Counted from the stretch's first letter, positions 49,430 to 59,037 are shown. The stretch: 64,000 nucleotides of DNA from Methanofollis fontis (GCF_004297185.1 NZ_PGCL01000002.1:1-64000); one strand, 5' to 3'. Numbers and translations: made by a program. The notes: generated by a model from the sequence alone, not told the origin.

Positions 49430-50062
49430 ATGAATATTACGGCGCTGAGGCCCCGGCTCATCTCAAAACTCGAGCCAATTGCTGATTTTTTCATCAGGGC
49501 GGGGTTCAGCCCGAATCAGATCTCCTACCTGTCCCTCCTCTTCGGGGTGTTCTGCGCGGTATCGTTTGCATATCGTCTATTCCTGCCCGGGGCGGTGCTG
49601 CTGCTGATCTCTGCCATCCTCGACCTGGTGGACGGCACGGTGGCACGGAAGAAGTGCTGCCAGACGAAGTTCGGGGCGGTGATTGACTGGGTATTCGACA
49701 AGTATGTCGACGCCCTGGCACTGCTTGGTGTCGGTCTTTCCGGGATCGCCATCGTCAGCGGGTTTACACCGCTCCCGCCGGCGGCAGACTGGGCGGTCGT
49801 GGCCATCGCCATCTTCGGTTCGATGATGAACACCTTCATCAAACCGGTTGTCTATGCCGAGGTCGGCTTCAGCGACCGGGTAGGGGGGAAGATCCACGAT
49901 CCCCTCGAGGGGATCGGGTTCTTCGGGAGGCCGGAGACCCTGATCGCCCTCATCATCGGATCGGCGATCGGGTATGCCTGGGTCGCTGTGATCATCATCG
50001 CCGTGTGCACCAACCTCTCCGCGATCCAGCGGATCATTTACCTCTCGGGATCGCTCTCGTGA
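49430..50062 (+). CDS. CDP-alcohol phosphatidyltransferase (archaetidylinositol-phosphate synthase-like)
   Basis: A 210-residue membrane enzyme joining a polar head group to CDP-archaeol. ILDLVDGTVARKKCCQTKFGAVIDWVFDKYVD carries the DGxxAR-x8-GxxxDxxxD metal-binding motif, and several membrane helices follow. The motif suits archaetidylinositol-phosphate or -serine synthases. The end overlaps artA by 29 nt convergently. In Haloferax, Pss enzymes supply the lipid used by ArtA, so proximity is of interest but not proof. Confidence 0.8.
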   Translation: MNITALRPRLISKLEPIADFFIRAGFSPNQISYLSLLFGVFCAVSFAYRLFLPGAVLLLISAILDLVDGTVARKKCCQTKFGAVIDWVFDKYVDALALLGVGLSGIAIVSGFTPLPPAADWAVVAIAIFGSMMNTFIKPVVYAEVGFSDRVGGKIHDPLEGIGFFGRPETLIALIIGSAIGYAWVAVIIIAVCTNLSAIQRIIYLSGSLS

Positions 50063-50840
50063 TCTCGTCCCGGTAGATCCCGATCAGGGCATCGGCCGTC
50101 CGGCCGAGGGACGGGATGATCTGGAAGAGGAGGTAGGCGATGGCGACCAGTGCCACAAGAGCCCCGAGTTCGCAGAGGACGTTGTGGGACCAGAAGAAAC
50201 TCTCGTAGCCGAACTCCCCGTTGCCGGCGATCCCGGTGAGGTACGGGAACCACTGGTCGGTGTAGGCGACGATCACAAACACGTTCCTGAAGATATTGAG
50301 CAGGTAGATCGTCGGGACGATCAGGAGGATGGCGGCCAGTTTCTGGCGGAGGGTGGTCGGGACGGCGGCTGCGACGCCGATCATGATTGCCATGCTCTGG
50401 ATGCCGGTGCAGCCCAGGATGATCTCGACCCTGAAACCGTTTCGCCAGAACATGTTCCAGTCGAACATCGAATAGTCAACGCCCATCGCTGTGAGGCACC
50501 AGGCGATCTGGCCGACGACGATGCCGATGAGCCAGTCACCGAGGGGTGTGTAGGCGAAGGGGATATAGACAAGGGACGCCGCCGCCGCTGCCCTCGTGAG
50601 GTAGATCACATGCTGATCCCCCTCGCGGAGACGCTTTGCCGTCACCCAGACGAGGGGCACCGAGACAACGGCCAGCGTCGGGTAGAGGAAGTTGTTGATG
50701 GAGAGGTAGTAGGGGATCTCCGCGAAGAGGAAGAGGACCATGAACACCCAGCCTGCGATGCCAGCAAGGAAGCTGTGACGGCCGGGGATAAGAAAGGCAA
50801 CAAAGGAAACCAGCGCTGCGAAGATGAGGAGTTCTTCCAT
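50034..50840 (-). CDS. artA: Archaeosortase A
   Basis: A 268-residue integral membrane protein with seven or eight helices. C144 in LGCTGIQS and R185 in NIFRNVF are 41 residues apart, as in Haloferax ArtA (C173/R214), and SHN at 218-220 supplies the third polar site typical of exosortase relatives. ArtA removes PGF-CTERM tails and leaves proteins lipid-anchored. No PGF-CTERM substrate gene is in the window. Confidence 0.9.
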   Translation of the reverse strand: MEELLIFAALVSFVAFLIPGRHSFLAGIAGWVFMVLFLFAEIPYYLSINNFLYPTLAVVSVPLVWVTAKRLREGDQHVIYLTRAAAAASLVYIPFAYTPLGDWLIGIVVGQIAWCLTAMGVDYSMFDWNMFWRNGFRVEIILGCTGIQSMAIMIGVAAAVPTTLRQKLAAILLIVPTIYLLNIFRNVFVIVAYTDQWFPYLTGIAGNGEFGYESFFWSHNVLCELGALVALVAIAYLLFQIIPSLGRTADALIGIYRDEITRAIPRGK

Positions 50841-50968
50841 CCCATACTACTCTTGCCCGTCGGGTAAAAAGCGTTCTCACCTGGACAGAACTGTGCGGTA
50901 TCCCCTGCATCCCCTGATTTTAACCCGGATACAAGGCTTAATCACCGATGCATCCCAACAGAGAAGGG

Positions 50969-51283
50969 ATGATGTTCTGTCCGAAATGCAACAGCCTGAT
51001 GTCCTCCTCGGGAGGACAGCTGAAGTGCAGGCGTTGCGGGTATATTCAGGCAATCGAGAAGGAAGACGACCTGAAGATCACGACCTACCGCACCGAGAAG
51101 GAGATCACCATCGTCGACGATGATGAAAAGACTCATACTCTCCCGACCATCCAGATCAAGTGCCCGAAGTGTGACTGCAACCTCGCCTTCTGGTGGCTCC
51201 GCCAGCTCAGGAGCGCCGATGAGAGCGAGGTCAGGTTCTTCAGGTGTACGGAATGCGGGCACACCTGGAGAGAATACGATTAA
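50969..51283 (+). CDS. tfs: Transcription factor S (TFIIS/RPB9-like)
   Basis: A 104-residue factor. The N-terminal zinc ribbon begins MMFCPKCNSLM and continues with CRRCGY. The C-terminal zinc ribbon is CPKCDCNLAFWWLRQLRSADESEVRFFRCTECGH, with the DE acidic pair needed to stimulate RNA cleavage by stalled polymerase. Start is ATG 50969, with 50972 possible; GAAGGG precedes them. Stands alone. Confidence 0.94.
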   Translation: MMFCPKCNSLMSSSGGQLKCRRCGYIQAIEKEDDLKITTYRTEKEITIVDDDEKTHTLPTIQIKCPKCDCNLAFWWLRQLRSADESEVRFFRCTECGHTWREYD

Positions 51284-51888
51284 TCTCTCCATTTTATTGA
51301 ATATTGTCAGGGGATGATATTTCCGGGGTTTCTTCCGGCAGGGGAGCGCCACCCCTCCGGCACTCATTCTGGGGGCTGAATCCTCTCATTCATCCAGACG
51401 TATGGATAAAATGTGGTTGGTTCGGGGATAAGCGCAGCTGAGTGGCGCAGATATCAGAATAGGTTCAATCCGAATAAACTACTTCAGCCCCCTTTCAGCA
51501 CTTTCCTGCGCCCCGCCCCCTGTTTCGCCCTCTTCATGATTGAAGATTCTTCTGAAAACGTCTTAAATTATGGTTTTATTGGATATTTGTTGAATAAATG
51601 TCATTTTTATCTTTAAAATAGCCTTAATCTGGGTTTTATTGGCAGGGTGCAGTCATAATGTCTCTTTATTGGGTGAAATGACATATTAATGCCATATTGG
51701 CTCATCAATGGCGTTTAAAATTGGTTTAATTGCTTTTTAAGTCTTCTTTTGTGTGGATGTTGTCTGAATCAAATGCGACCAATTTATATTGTGTTCACGT
51801 GCACCTTTTCAAGAAATCTCAGTTTTCCGGACGCATTTTATAAAAATGGATGCATATCATTCGGGAAATTGCTTCATCAGGAGATTGC
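51284..51888. other. AT-rich intergenic region upstream of putP
   Basis: About 600 nt without a convincing gene. GGTTTTATTGG occurs twice exactly 60 nt apart (51572-51582, 51632-51642), with a related CTTTATTGGG at 51664-51673. A small GC hairpin (AGGGG/CCCCT) lies near 51340-51357. It probably contains the control region of the symporter; no TATA box could be assigned with confidence. Confidence 0.5.
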
Positions 51889-53382
51889 ATGTTCAGTAAC
51901 GGTCTTGAACTACTCGCAGCATTCGTCGTCTATCTCGGCGCAATGGTTTTAATCGGTTTTCTCTACTATCAGAAGACCCAGACGGTCTCAGACTATATTC
52001 TCGGGAGCAGAGGGCTGAACCGCTATGTGGCGGCACTCAGCGCAGAAGCCTCCGATATGAGCGGGTGGTTGCTCATTGGTCTTCCCGGACTCGCCTATGT
52101 CTGCGGCATGCAGGCAGCATGGGTGGCGATCGGTCTGATCATCGGCACCTTCCTCAACTGGAAATTTGTGGCGAAGAAGCTCCGCATCTATACGCAGAAT
52201 GCCAACGACTCCCTCACACTCCCTGACTTTTTCAGGAACCGGTTCAATGACCGGTCGGATGTGCTCGGCGGGATCTCGGCGGTATTCATCCTGATCTTCT
52301 TCCTGATCTACACCTCGGCGCAGTTTGTTGCCGGTGGCAAACTCTTCAATACCGTCTTCGGGATCGACTATACGGTCGCGCTCCTGATAGGATCCCTGAT
52401 CGTCGTCACCTACACCTTCACCGGGGGCTTCAAGGCGGTATGCCTCACCGACTTCATCCAGGGAACACTCATGTTCTTTGCGCTGATCACCGTCCCCCTG
52501 ATGGCATGCTTCATCATGGGCGGTCCGGGCGTGACGGTGGACGCCATCAGTCAGCTCAATCCAGCGCTGCTCAATCCTTTCCTTGACGAGAACGGAAATC
52601 CACTGACCGTGATCGCCATCGTTTCGTTGCTGGCGTGGGGGCTTGGCTATTTCGGGCAGCCGCATATCCTGGTCAGGTTCATGGCCATCAGGCGCCCGGA
52701 GGAGATCCGGGAGGCGCGGAGTGTTGCGATGATCTGGGTGATCATCTCCCTCTGTGCTGCAGTTGCCATTGGACTGGTGGGGAAGGTGTTCCTCTCACAG
52801 CCCCTGGTTGGTGCGGACTCGGAAACCGTGTTTATGGTGTTGACCGGTGATCTTTTCGTCTCGTTCATCGCAGGGATCATCCTCTGCGGCATCCTTGCGG
52901 CAATCATGAGCACCGCCTCCTCACAACTCCTCGTGAGCGCCTCCGCCGTTTCCCAGGATCTCTATAAGGCATTCTTCAGAAAAGAGGCTGGAGATGGCGA
53001 GCTGATCTGGATCAGCCGTTTATCTGTACTGATCGTTGCTGTGGTCGCTATCCTGCTTGCTCTTGACCCGGAAAGCCTGGTCTTCTCTATCGTCTCCTAT
53101 GCCTGGGCAGGATTTGGCGCTGCATTCGGGCCGACCCTCCTTATGGGGCTGTTCTGGAGGAGAACGACCAGACAGGGCGCTCTTGCCGGCATCGTTGTCG
53201 GCGGTCTCACGGTGCTGATCTGGAAGCATTTTGCGTTCTTCGGTCTCTACGAGATCGTCCCCGGTTTCATCCTCTCGCTGCTTGCGATTTATGTCGTCAG
53301 TCTGCTGACGCCTGAACCGGAGAAGTGCATTACAGACGTCTTTGACGAGACGGACAGGATGCTTCAGGAGTCCGACGCCTGA
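51889..53382 (+). CDS. putP: Sodium/solute symporter (PutP-like)
   Basis: A 497-residue SSS-family protein with about 13 membrane helices. Early conserved parts are DYILGSRGLNRYVAALSAEASDMSGWLLIGLPG, giving the Na+-binding region, and GYFGQPHILVRFMAIR, common in proline transporters. C-terminal TPEPEKCITDVF is cytoplasmic. Proline is the standard prediction but related amino acids or betaines are possible. Start at ATG 51889 with GGAG; frame open further upstream but unconserved. Confidence 0.88.
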   Translation: MFSNGLELLAAFVVYLGAMVLIGFLYYQKTQTVSDYILGSRGLNRYVAALSAEASDMSGWLLIGLPGLAYVCGMQAAWVAIGLIIGTFLNWKFVAKKLRIYTQNANDSLTLPDFFRNRFNDRSDVLGGISAVFILIFFLIYTSAQFVAGGKLFNTVFGIDYTVALLIGSLIVVTYTFTGGFKAVCLTDFIQGTLMFFALITVPLMACFIMGGPGVTVDAISQLNPALLNPFLDENGNPLTVIAIVSLLAWGLGYFGQPHILVRFMAIRRPEEIREARSVAMIWVIISLCAAVAIGLVGKVFLSQPLVGADSETVFMVLTGDLFVSFIAGIILCGILAAIMSTASSQLLVSASAVSQDLYKAFFRKEAGDGELIWISRLSVLIVAVVAILLALDPESLVFSIVSYAWAGFGAAFGPTLLMGLFWRRTTRQGALAGIVVGGLTVLIWKHFAFFGLYEIVPGFILSLLAIYVVSLLTPEPEKCITDVFDETDRMLQESDA

Positions 53383-53402
53383 AGGATTCTCCTCTTTTTT
53401 TC
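53362..53402 (+). terminator. Terminator overlapping the putP stop
   Basis: Stem CTTCAGG/CCTGAAG with a 9-nt loop, followed 9 nt later by TTTTTTTTT at 53394-53402. The putP TGA stop (53380-53382) lies in the 3' arm. Confidence 0.65.
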
Positions 53403-53793
53403 TTCGCTGTTCTTGGGGTTTCCCTCCCGGCACGCCTCTGTTGATCCGCCGCATTTCCCATGTTGCCTGTGGCCTTTTTTTTATCCTCCCTGTCTCCATT
53501 GCGACTGGACAGGAAGACCGATCCCCGCTCTGCCGGGGTGGTTCGTGGGGTTGTGCTCCCCCCATTGCATAGGGATGGGACGAATCGAACGGATAGGGGG
53601 CCAAAGATGGTGTTCAATGGGCCTTTCATCGATCCCCGTATAGCCTTGAGGAACGACCTGTCCGCGGCCCCTTCCCCCCAGAACTCTACGGGATCCTGTC
53701 GTGCGGCGGAATAATGGGTGAGAAAACCCTGTCAACAGAGGTACAGGGAGACCAGAATGGTTTCAACAGGGAAAAAAAAGAGTGAAGGGTAGA
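53403..53793. other. Intergenic stretch, nothing identified
   Basis: About 390 nt between convergent putP and the acetate-CoA ligase gene. Short frames on both strands are unsupported; no tRNA or clear structure. Confidence 0.45.
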
Positions 53794-55857
53794 TCAGGGC
53801 AGCCCGATCGACTTCGCCCGGCAGCGCTGCCAGACGACGCGGCCGACCACCTTGAAGGTCTGCTCGAGTTCGTCGAAGTTGGGGATGCCGTTCTCCTTGA
53901 GGAGCTTGATGCCGGCGTCCATGCTCTCGCCGCCAAGGAGGGTGGCGATCACCGGGTTGTCGGTCTTGTTGCTGAAGTCGGTCACCCGTCGCGCAAGCCC
54001 CTCTGAGGTGAGCACCAGGTTGGGGAAACTGATCACGAAGGCGATGTCCCAGAGGTCGGAGTGACGCGCCAGCACATCGAAGACCTGCTCAAACCGCTTC
54101 TCTGAGGCGTCACCGAGAAGGTCGAGGGGGTTGCCGTGGCTCCAGTAGTCGGGGAGGAACTCGTTGAGTTCGTTCATGATCTCCTCGGGGAGATCGATGA
54201 GCTCGATACCGTACATCTCGGCGTAGTCGGAGGAGAGAACGGCGAACCCACCGGCGTTGGTGATCACGATCGCCCGGCGGCCCTTCACGTAACCGCTCGG
54301 CGCCGCCAGAAGTTCGGCCGCCTCGAAGGCACCGCGGAGCGCCCGGACCGGGATGACGCCCGAGCGGCGGAACGCCTCCATATAGACCTCATAGGAGCCT
54401 GAAAGGGATCCTGTGTGGGATGAGGCCGCCTGCTGGCCCTTCGTCGAGGACCCGGACTTGATGGCGACCACCGGCTTCTTCTTTGCCACCTCAGAAACGA
54501 CCTCCATGAACTCCCGACCGTCGTTGAGCTGCTCGACATAGAGGATCACCGCTTCGGTGTTCCTGTCCTGCTCCACGAACCGGAGATAGTCGAGGAAATC
54601 GAGATCGGCCTGGTTGCCCACCGAGAAGACCGCCGAAAACCCGATGTCCTGGGTCAGGCTCCAGTCCACGACGGTGTTGATGATGGCGCCGCTCTGCGAG
54701 ATGAAGGCGATATTGCCGGGGTTGGGCGACTGGTGGACATAGGTGGTGTCCAACCCGCGGGGCGGGACGATCAGCCCGAGGCAGTTGGGGCCGACGATGC
54801 GGATATTGTAACTGCGGGCAATCTCGATCATCCGGTCCTCGAGGATCTTGCCCTCCGGCCCGGTCTCCTTGAAGCCCGCCGTGATCACGACCACCAGAGG
54901 TACGCCCTTCTCACCGCACTCCTGCAGTACGCGGGGCACATGGACGGCGGGAACGGTGATCACCGCAAGGTCCACCGGGTTCGGGATGGCGGTTACGGTC
55001 GGATAGGCCTTGAGCCCCTGGACCTCGGTCCGCTTGTTGTTCACCGGATAGATCTGGCCCGGGAAGTGGAGGAGGTTGTGGAGAACCGCATACCCCATTT
55101 TCTTCTGGTCGGAGGAGGCCCCAACGACCGCCACCGAGCGCGGGGTGAAGTATTCGGGCGGAACGGGTTTTCTCTGCTTGCGACCAGGCGGGCGGTAGTC
55201 GTCGTCGACGATGATCCGTGCGTCCACTGCGCAGGCGCCGCTCTCATAGAGACGGAGCGGGTTGATGTCGAACTCCATCACATGCTGGTTTTCCTCGAAG
55301 AAACGGGCGATGCCGGTGAGAATCTCGACAAGCGCCTCCTCGTCCTTTGCCTTCATGCCCCGGTAACCGGCGATCAGCGGATAGGCGTTGATCTCCTTTA
55401 CCATGGTCCGGATCTCGTGATCGTGGATCGGGAGGATCCGGAGGGTGACATCCTTCATCAGTTCGACGAGCGTCCCGCCCATGCCGAAGGTGATCACCTT
55501 TCCGAACGCCGGATCGGTCTTGCCGCCAAGGATCAGTTCAAGGCCGGGCCGTGCCATCTCCTCGACGATGACACCGGTGATCTCCGCATCCGGGTTGTAC
55601 TCCTTTGCTGATTTGACAATGGAATTAAAGGCTTTCTTTGCCTCGCCATCCCCTGATATGCCCACAATGACACCGCCGGCATCACTCTTGTGGACGATCT
55701 GGGGTGAGATGATCTTCATTACGACAGGATAGCCGATCGCTGCGGCCGCCTTTGCGGCCTCATCGGCGCCTGTGACAATCTGGAATGCGGGGGTAGGTAC
55801 ACCATAGTTCTGGAGGAGTTCATACCCCTCGGCCTCGCTCAACATTCTGTTTGCCAT
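53794..55857 (-). CDS. acd: Acetate-CoA ligase (ADP-forming), fused beta-alpha
   Basis: A 687-residue fusion. Residues 1-~230 are the ATP-grasp beta domain (PVVMKIISPQIVHKSDAGGVIVG), and ~235-687 the CoA-binding and ligase alpha part, starting YFTPRSVAVVGASSDQKKMGY. GPNCLGL and SSHTGSLSGS are late motifs, the histidine in the latter being the phosphohistidine candidate. It interconverts acetyl-CoA + ADP + Pi with acetate + ATP. ATG 55857 follows GTGAGGTTA. Divergent from acs. Confidence 0.92.
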   Translation of the reverse strand: MANRMLSEAEGYELLQNYGVPTPAFQIVTGADEAAKAAAAIGYPVVMKIISPQIVHKSDAGGVIVGISGDGEAKKAFNSIVKSAKEYNPDAEITGVIVEEMARPGLELILGGKTDPAFGKVITFGMGGTLVELMKDVTLRILPIHDHEIRTMVKEINAYPLIAGYRGMKAKDEEALVEILTGIARFFEENQHVMEFDINPLRLYESGACAVDARIIVDDDYRPPGRKQRKPVPPEYFTPRSVAVVGASSDQKKMGYAVLHNLLHFPGQIYPVNNKRTEVQGLKAYPTVTAIPNPVDLAVITVPAVHVPRVLQECGEKGVPLVVVITAGFKETGPEGKILEDRMIEIARSYNIRIVGPNCLGLIVPPRGLDTTYVHQSPNPGNIAFISQSGAIINTVVDWSLTQDIGFSAVFSVGNQADLDFLDYLRFVEQDRNTEAVILYVEQLNDGREFMEVVSEVAKKKPVVAIKSGSSTKGQQAASSHTGSLSGSYEVYMEAFRRSGVIPVRALRGAFEAAELLAAPSGYVKGRRAIVITNAGGFAVLSSDYAEMYGIELIDLPEEIMNELNEFLPDYWSHGNPLDLLGDASEKRFEQVFDVLARHSDLWDIAFVISFPNLVLTSEGLARRVTDFSNKTDNPVIATLLGGESMDAGIKLLKENGIPNFDELEQTFKVVGRVVWQRCRAKSIGLP

Positions 55858-56318
55858 TCGATTAACCTCACTATTACCGCAACAATACCTGACCTCTCGT
55901 GCCTGAAATGTACCGGTTCTCTCTAAAATCTCCGGAAAGGGGGGCAACGGGGTCAGATGAGAGTAGTGCTGTCATCCATCCGTGTGGTGCACACGTGGAC
56001 GCTTATCATACAGTCGGACTCGCCCCTATATGGTCTTTTTGAATTTGTTGAAGGGGATGTCGTCAATTGCCGAATTCCGATCCCATTTCTTTCTCCTTCA
56101 GTGGGTGTATTTTCGTATTATTTTTTAGAATCAGACTTTTTTAGAGAAATCACGCCCTTTATGGGGTCTGCGCGATTCTTCATTGATAATAATGACAATT
56201 CGTCATGTCGCCAATAAGCGAAAATAATCCATTATTTTGGGCATTAAGCCGATATTTTTGGATAACCACAAAATATTTAATAAACCATCACTATTGATCG
56301 TGTAAAATAGGAGGGACC
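55858..56318. promoter_or_regulatory. Divergent acd/acs control region
   Basis: 460 nt separating two acetate-activating genes. On the acs side there is a perfect 8-2-8 palindrome AAAATAAT-CC-ATTATTTT (56222-56239), then TATA-like AAAATATTTAATA (56270-56282), then GGAGGG before the ATG. A GTGTGGTGCACACGTG motif (55981-55996) resembles a second inverted repeat. No gene is supported inside. Confidence 0.5.
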
Positions 56319-58214
56319 ATGACCGAACAGGATTTTGCTGTACCCCTGGAGACCCCGAAATACTACCATCCCGATCCCCGCTACCGGGAACACTCGTGGA
56401 TTGGTGACTATGGAGAGGTCTACCGGAGGTTCCTCAACGATCCGCTGCTGTTCTGGAAGGAGCGGGCGGCGGAAATCGAATGGTTCGAACCCTTTGACGA
56501 GGTGATGGAATGGGAGTTCCCGTACTGCCGCTGGTACCTCAACGGAAAACTCAATGTCACCACAAACTGCATTGACCGCCATGTCAGGGACGGGCGGGCA
56601 AACAAGGTCGCCCTGTTCTGGCGAGGCGAACAGGGAGAGGAGAAGGCCTACACCTACAGCCAGCTCCTCAGGAACGTATGCGCCTTTGCAAATGCTCTCA
56701 AGCGGATCGGAGTGCAAAAAGGGGACCGTGTCTGTATCTATATGCCGGTCGTGCCTGAACAGGTCATCGCTATGCTCGCCTGTGCCAGGATCGGCGCCGT
56801 CCACACAGTGGTATTTGGCGGATTCGGCGTTCACGCCCTCAATCAGCGGATCCGTGACTCGGGATCCAGGGTGGTGATCACCTCGGACGTCTCAATGCGT
56901 CGCGGCAAGGAGATCCAGCTCAAACCGATTGTGGAGGAGGCGGTCGTCAATGCTCCCTCCGTCGAGGCGATCATCGTCCACCGACGGAGTACGCCGGGTG
57001 TCGAACTCCACTCCGAGATCGAACTCGATTTCTATGAAATTCTGGAGAAAGAATCCAACACCTGTGAACCCGAAGTCATGGATGCCGAAGACCCGCTCTT
57101 CCTCCTCTATACCAGCGGGACGACCGGATCTCCCAAGGGGATCATCCATGCCTGCGGCGGGTATGCAGTCGGCACCCAGTATACCACAAAATATGTGCTT
57201 GATATTAAGGACGACGATGTCTACTGGTGCACAGCGGACCCGGGATGGATCACGGGACACAGTTATGTGGTCTACGGGCCCCTCCTCAATGGGGCAACGG
57301 TCTTCCTGACTGAAACAACTCCTGATTTCCCTGATCCGGGGATCTGGTGGAAGCTGATCCGGGACTATGGCGTCACCGTCTTTTATACAGCGCCGACGGC
57401 AATCAGGATGTTCATGCGGGTCGGCGAACACTGGCCCGACCGCTATGACCTCAGTTCGCTGCGGATCCTTGCTTCGGTGGGCGAACCCCTCAACCCCGAG
57501 GCCTTTGAATGGTTCTATCACCATATCGGCAGGGACCGTTGCCCCATCGTTGACACCTGGTGGCAGACCGAGACCGGCATGCACATGATCACCACGATGG
57601 TTGGAGAGCCCATGCGCCCCGGATTCGCCGGAAAGCCGATTCCGGGTGTGATGGCAGACGTCGTAGACATGGACGGGAAACCGGTCGAACCCGGCAACGG
57701 TGGTTACCTCGTCATCAAACACCCCTGGCCATCGATGATGCGGAGCGTCTACAACAACGACGAACGTTACCGGCAGTACTGGACCACCATCGACCGCCTC
57801 TACACGGCGACCGATCTGGCGGTCAAGGGCCATGACGGGAACATCATGGTCATCGGTCGGGCCGACGACCTGATCATCGTGGCCGGTCACAATATCGGCA
57901 CCGCCGAGGTGGAGTCCGCCCTTGTCTCCCATGAAGCGGTTGCCGAGGCGGCGGTGATCGGTGTCCCCGACCCGGTCAAAGGGAATCAGATCAAGGCATT
58001 CGTCATCCTCAGGGATGGTTACGGTGGGAGCGATCGCCTGAAGTCTGACCTCAGGTACCATGTGCGAATGACGGTTGGTCCGATCGCCATGCCGAGTGAG
58101 ATCAAGTACATGGACTCCCTCCCCAAGACCCGGAGCGGGAAGATCATGCGCCGTGTGCTCAAGGCCCAGGAACTTGGTATGGACCCCGGCGATACATCGA
58201 CACTTGAGGATTGA
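56319..58214 (+). CDS. acs: Acetyl-CoA synthetase (AMP-forming)
   Basis: A 631-residue enzyme. Motifs are LLYTSGTTGSPKGIIHACGGY (P-loop), WCTADPGWITGHSYVVYGPL (typical of Acs), DTWWQTETGMHMIT (A5), YTATDLAVKGHDGNIMVIGRADD and TRSGKIMRR, whose lysine is the acetylation-controlled catalytic residue. In hydrogenotrophic methanogens Acs is assimilatory. The start is preceded by GGAGGG; tbp follows 42 nt downstream. Confidence 0.97.
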   Translation: MTEQDFAVPLETPKYYHPDPRYREHSWIGDYGEVYRRFLNDPLLFWKERAAEIEWFEPFDEVMEWEFPYCRWYLNGKLNVTTNCIDRHVRDGRANKVALFWRGEQGEEKAYTYSQLLRNVCAFANALKRIGVQKGDRVCIYMPVVPEQVIAMLACARIGAVHTVVFGGFGVHALNQRIRDSGSRVVITSDVSMRRGKEIQLKPIVEEAVVNAPSVEAIIVHRRSTPGVELHSEIELDFYEILEKESNTCEPEVMDAEDPLFLLYTSGTTGSPKGIIHACGGYAVGTQYTTKYVLDIKDDDVYWCTADPGWITGHSYVVYGPLLNGATVFLTETTPDFPDPGIWWKLIRDYGVTVFYTAPTAIRMFMRVGEHWPDRYDLSSLRILASVGEPLNPEAFEWFYHHIGRDRCPIVDTWWQTETGMHMITTMVGEPMRPGFAGKPIPGVMADVVDMDGKPVEPGNGGYLVIKHPWPSMMRSVYNNDERYRQYWTTIDRLYTATDLAVKGHDGNIMVIGRADDLIIVAGHNIGTAEVESALVSHEAVAEAAVIGVPDPVKGNQIKAFVILRDGYGGSDRLKSDLRYHVRMTVGPIAMPSEIKYMDSLPKTRSGKIMRRVLKAQELGMDPGDTSTLED

Positions 58215-58224
58215 ATACCCAACG

Positions 58225-58233
58225 CTTTATATA
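58225..58233 (+). promoter_or_regulatory. TATA box of tbp
   Basis: CTTTATATA lies 24-32 nt before the tbp ATG, so the predicted start is at or next to the ATG and the mRNA would be leaderless. No Shine-Dalgarno is present. Confidence 0.7.
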
Positions 58234-58256
58234 CCTTTTTTACGTCTTTTATAAAC

Positions 58257-58817
58257 ATGCAAGGTAACCCGGAGGAATCCCTGAAGATAGAAAATATTGT
58301 TGCTTCTGCGAAAGTGACCGATTCTCTCGATCTTCCTGCCATTTCATCCAGGATCCAGGGGGCCGACTATAATAAAAAGCGTTTTCCCGGCGTTGTTATC
58401 AGGATGCAGGATCCCAAGATCGCCGCCCTGGTCTTCGGGTCAGGCAAGGTCGTCCTGACCGGTGCAAAGAGTGTCGAAAGCCTCAACCGCGGCCTGGAGA
58501 TCCTGGGAGGGAAGCTCCGTGACCTCGGTATCGAGATCGATGAACACCTGACCTATACCATCCAGAATATCGTCACCTCCGCGGACCTCGGAAAACCAAT
58601 CAACCTGAACAAGATCGCCATCGGTTTCAACCTCGACAGGATCGAATATGAACCCGAGCAGTTTCCCGGACTGGTCTACCGCCTTGAAGAACCAAAGGTG
58701 GTCGTCCTCCTCTTCGGATCGGGCAAACTGATCATCACCGGCGGCAAGAAACCCGAGGATGCGAAGGGCGCTGTCCGAAAGATCATCACCGATCTCTCCA
58801 ACCTTGGCCTCCTCTGA
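58257..58817 (+). CDS. tbp: TATA-box-binding protein
   Basis: A 186-residue TBP made of two direct repeats (about 5-95 and 96-186). Paired features are VVIRMQDPKIAALVFGSGKVVLTGAKS in the first and LVYRLEEPKVVVLLFGSGKLIITGGKK in the second. It recognises TATA boxes with TFB. Methanogens often encode several TBPs; only this one is visible. Own promoter between acs and the gene. Confidence 0.98.
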   Translation: MQGNPEESLKIENIVASAKVTDSLDLPAISSRIQGADYNKKRFPGVVIRMQDPKIAALVFGSGKVVLTGAKSVESLNRGLEILGGKLRDLGIEIDEHLTYTIQNIVTSADLGKPINLNKIAIGFNLDRIEYEPEQFPGLVYRLEEPKVVVLLFGSGKLIITGGKKPEDAKGAVRKIITDLSNLGLL

Positions 58818-59037
58818 ATGATACCTTTTTTAATTATAGAAACAATATATTAGATAGGTGACCGGGGTCCATCAGCAATTGAGGCGCTATACGGCGCTTT
58901 TTTCTGAGACCTCCATCATCATGGGTTGGAAATACCCCGAAGGTCTTTTGAATGTCTCATCAGATAAAAATTATATCATTTGATAATATTCTTATATTAC
59001 CGATATTAACATAATATGTGATAACCGGGTGACTACG
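58818..59037. promoter_or_regulatory. tbp 3' region and promoter of HTH gene
   Basis: Contains an AGACCT/AGGTCT stem (58916-58953) around a GGG/CCC inner pair, followed by TTTT, possibly the tbp terminator. AT-rich DNA follows with a TATCA-TT-TGATA palindrome (58974-58985) near the start of the regulator gene, perhaps an autoregulatory site. Confidence 0.4.
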
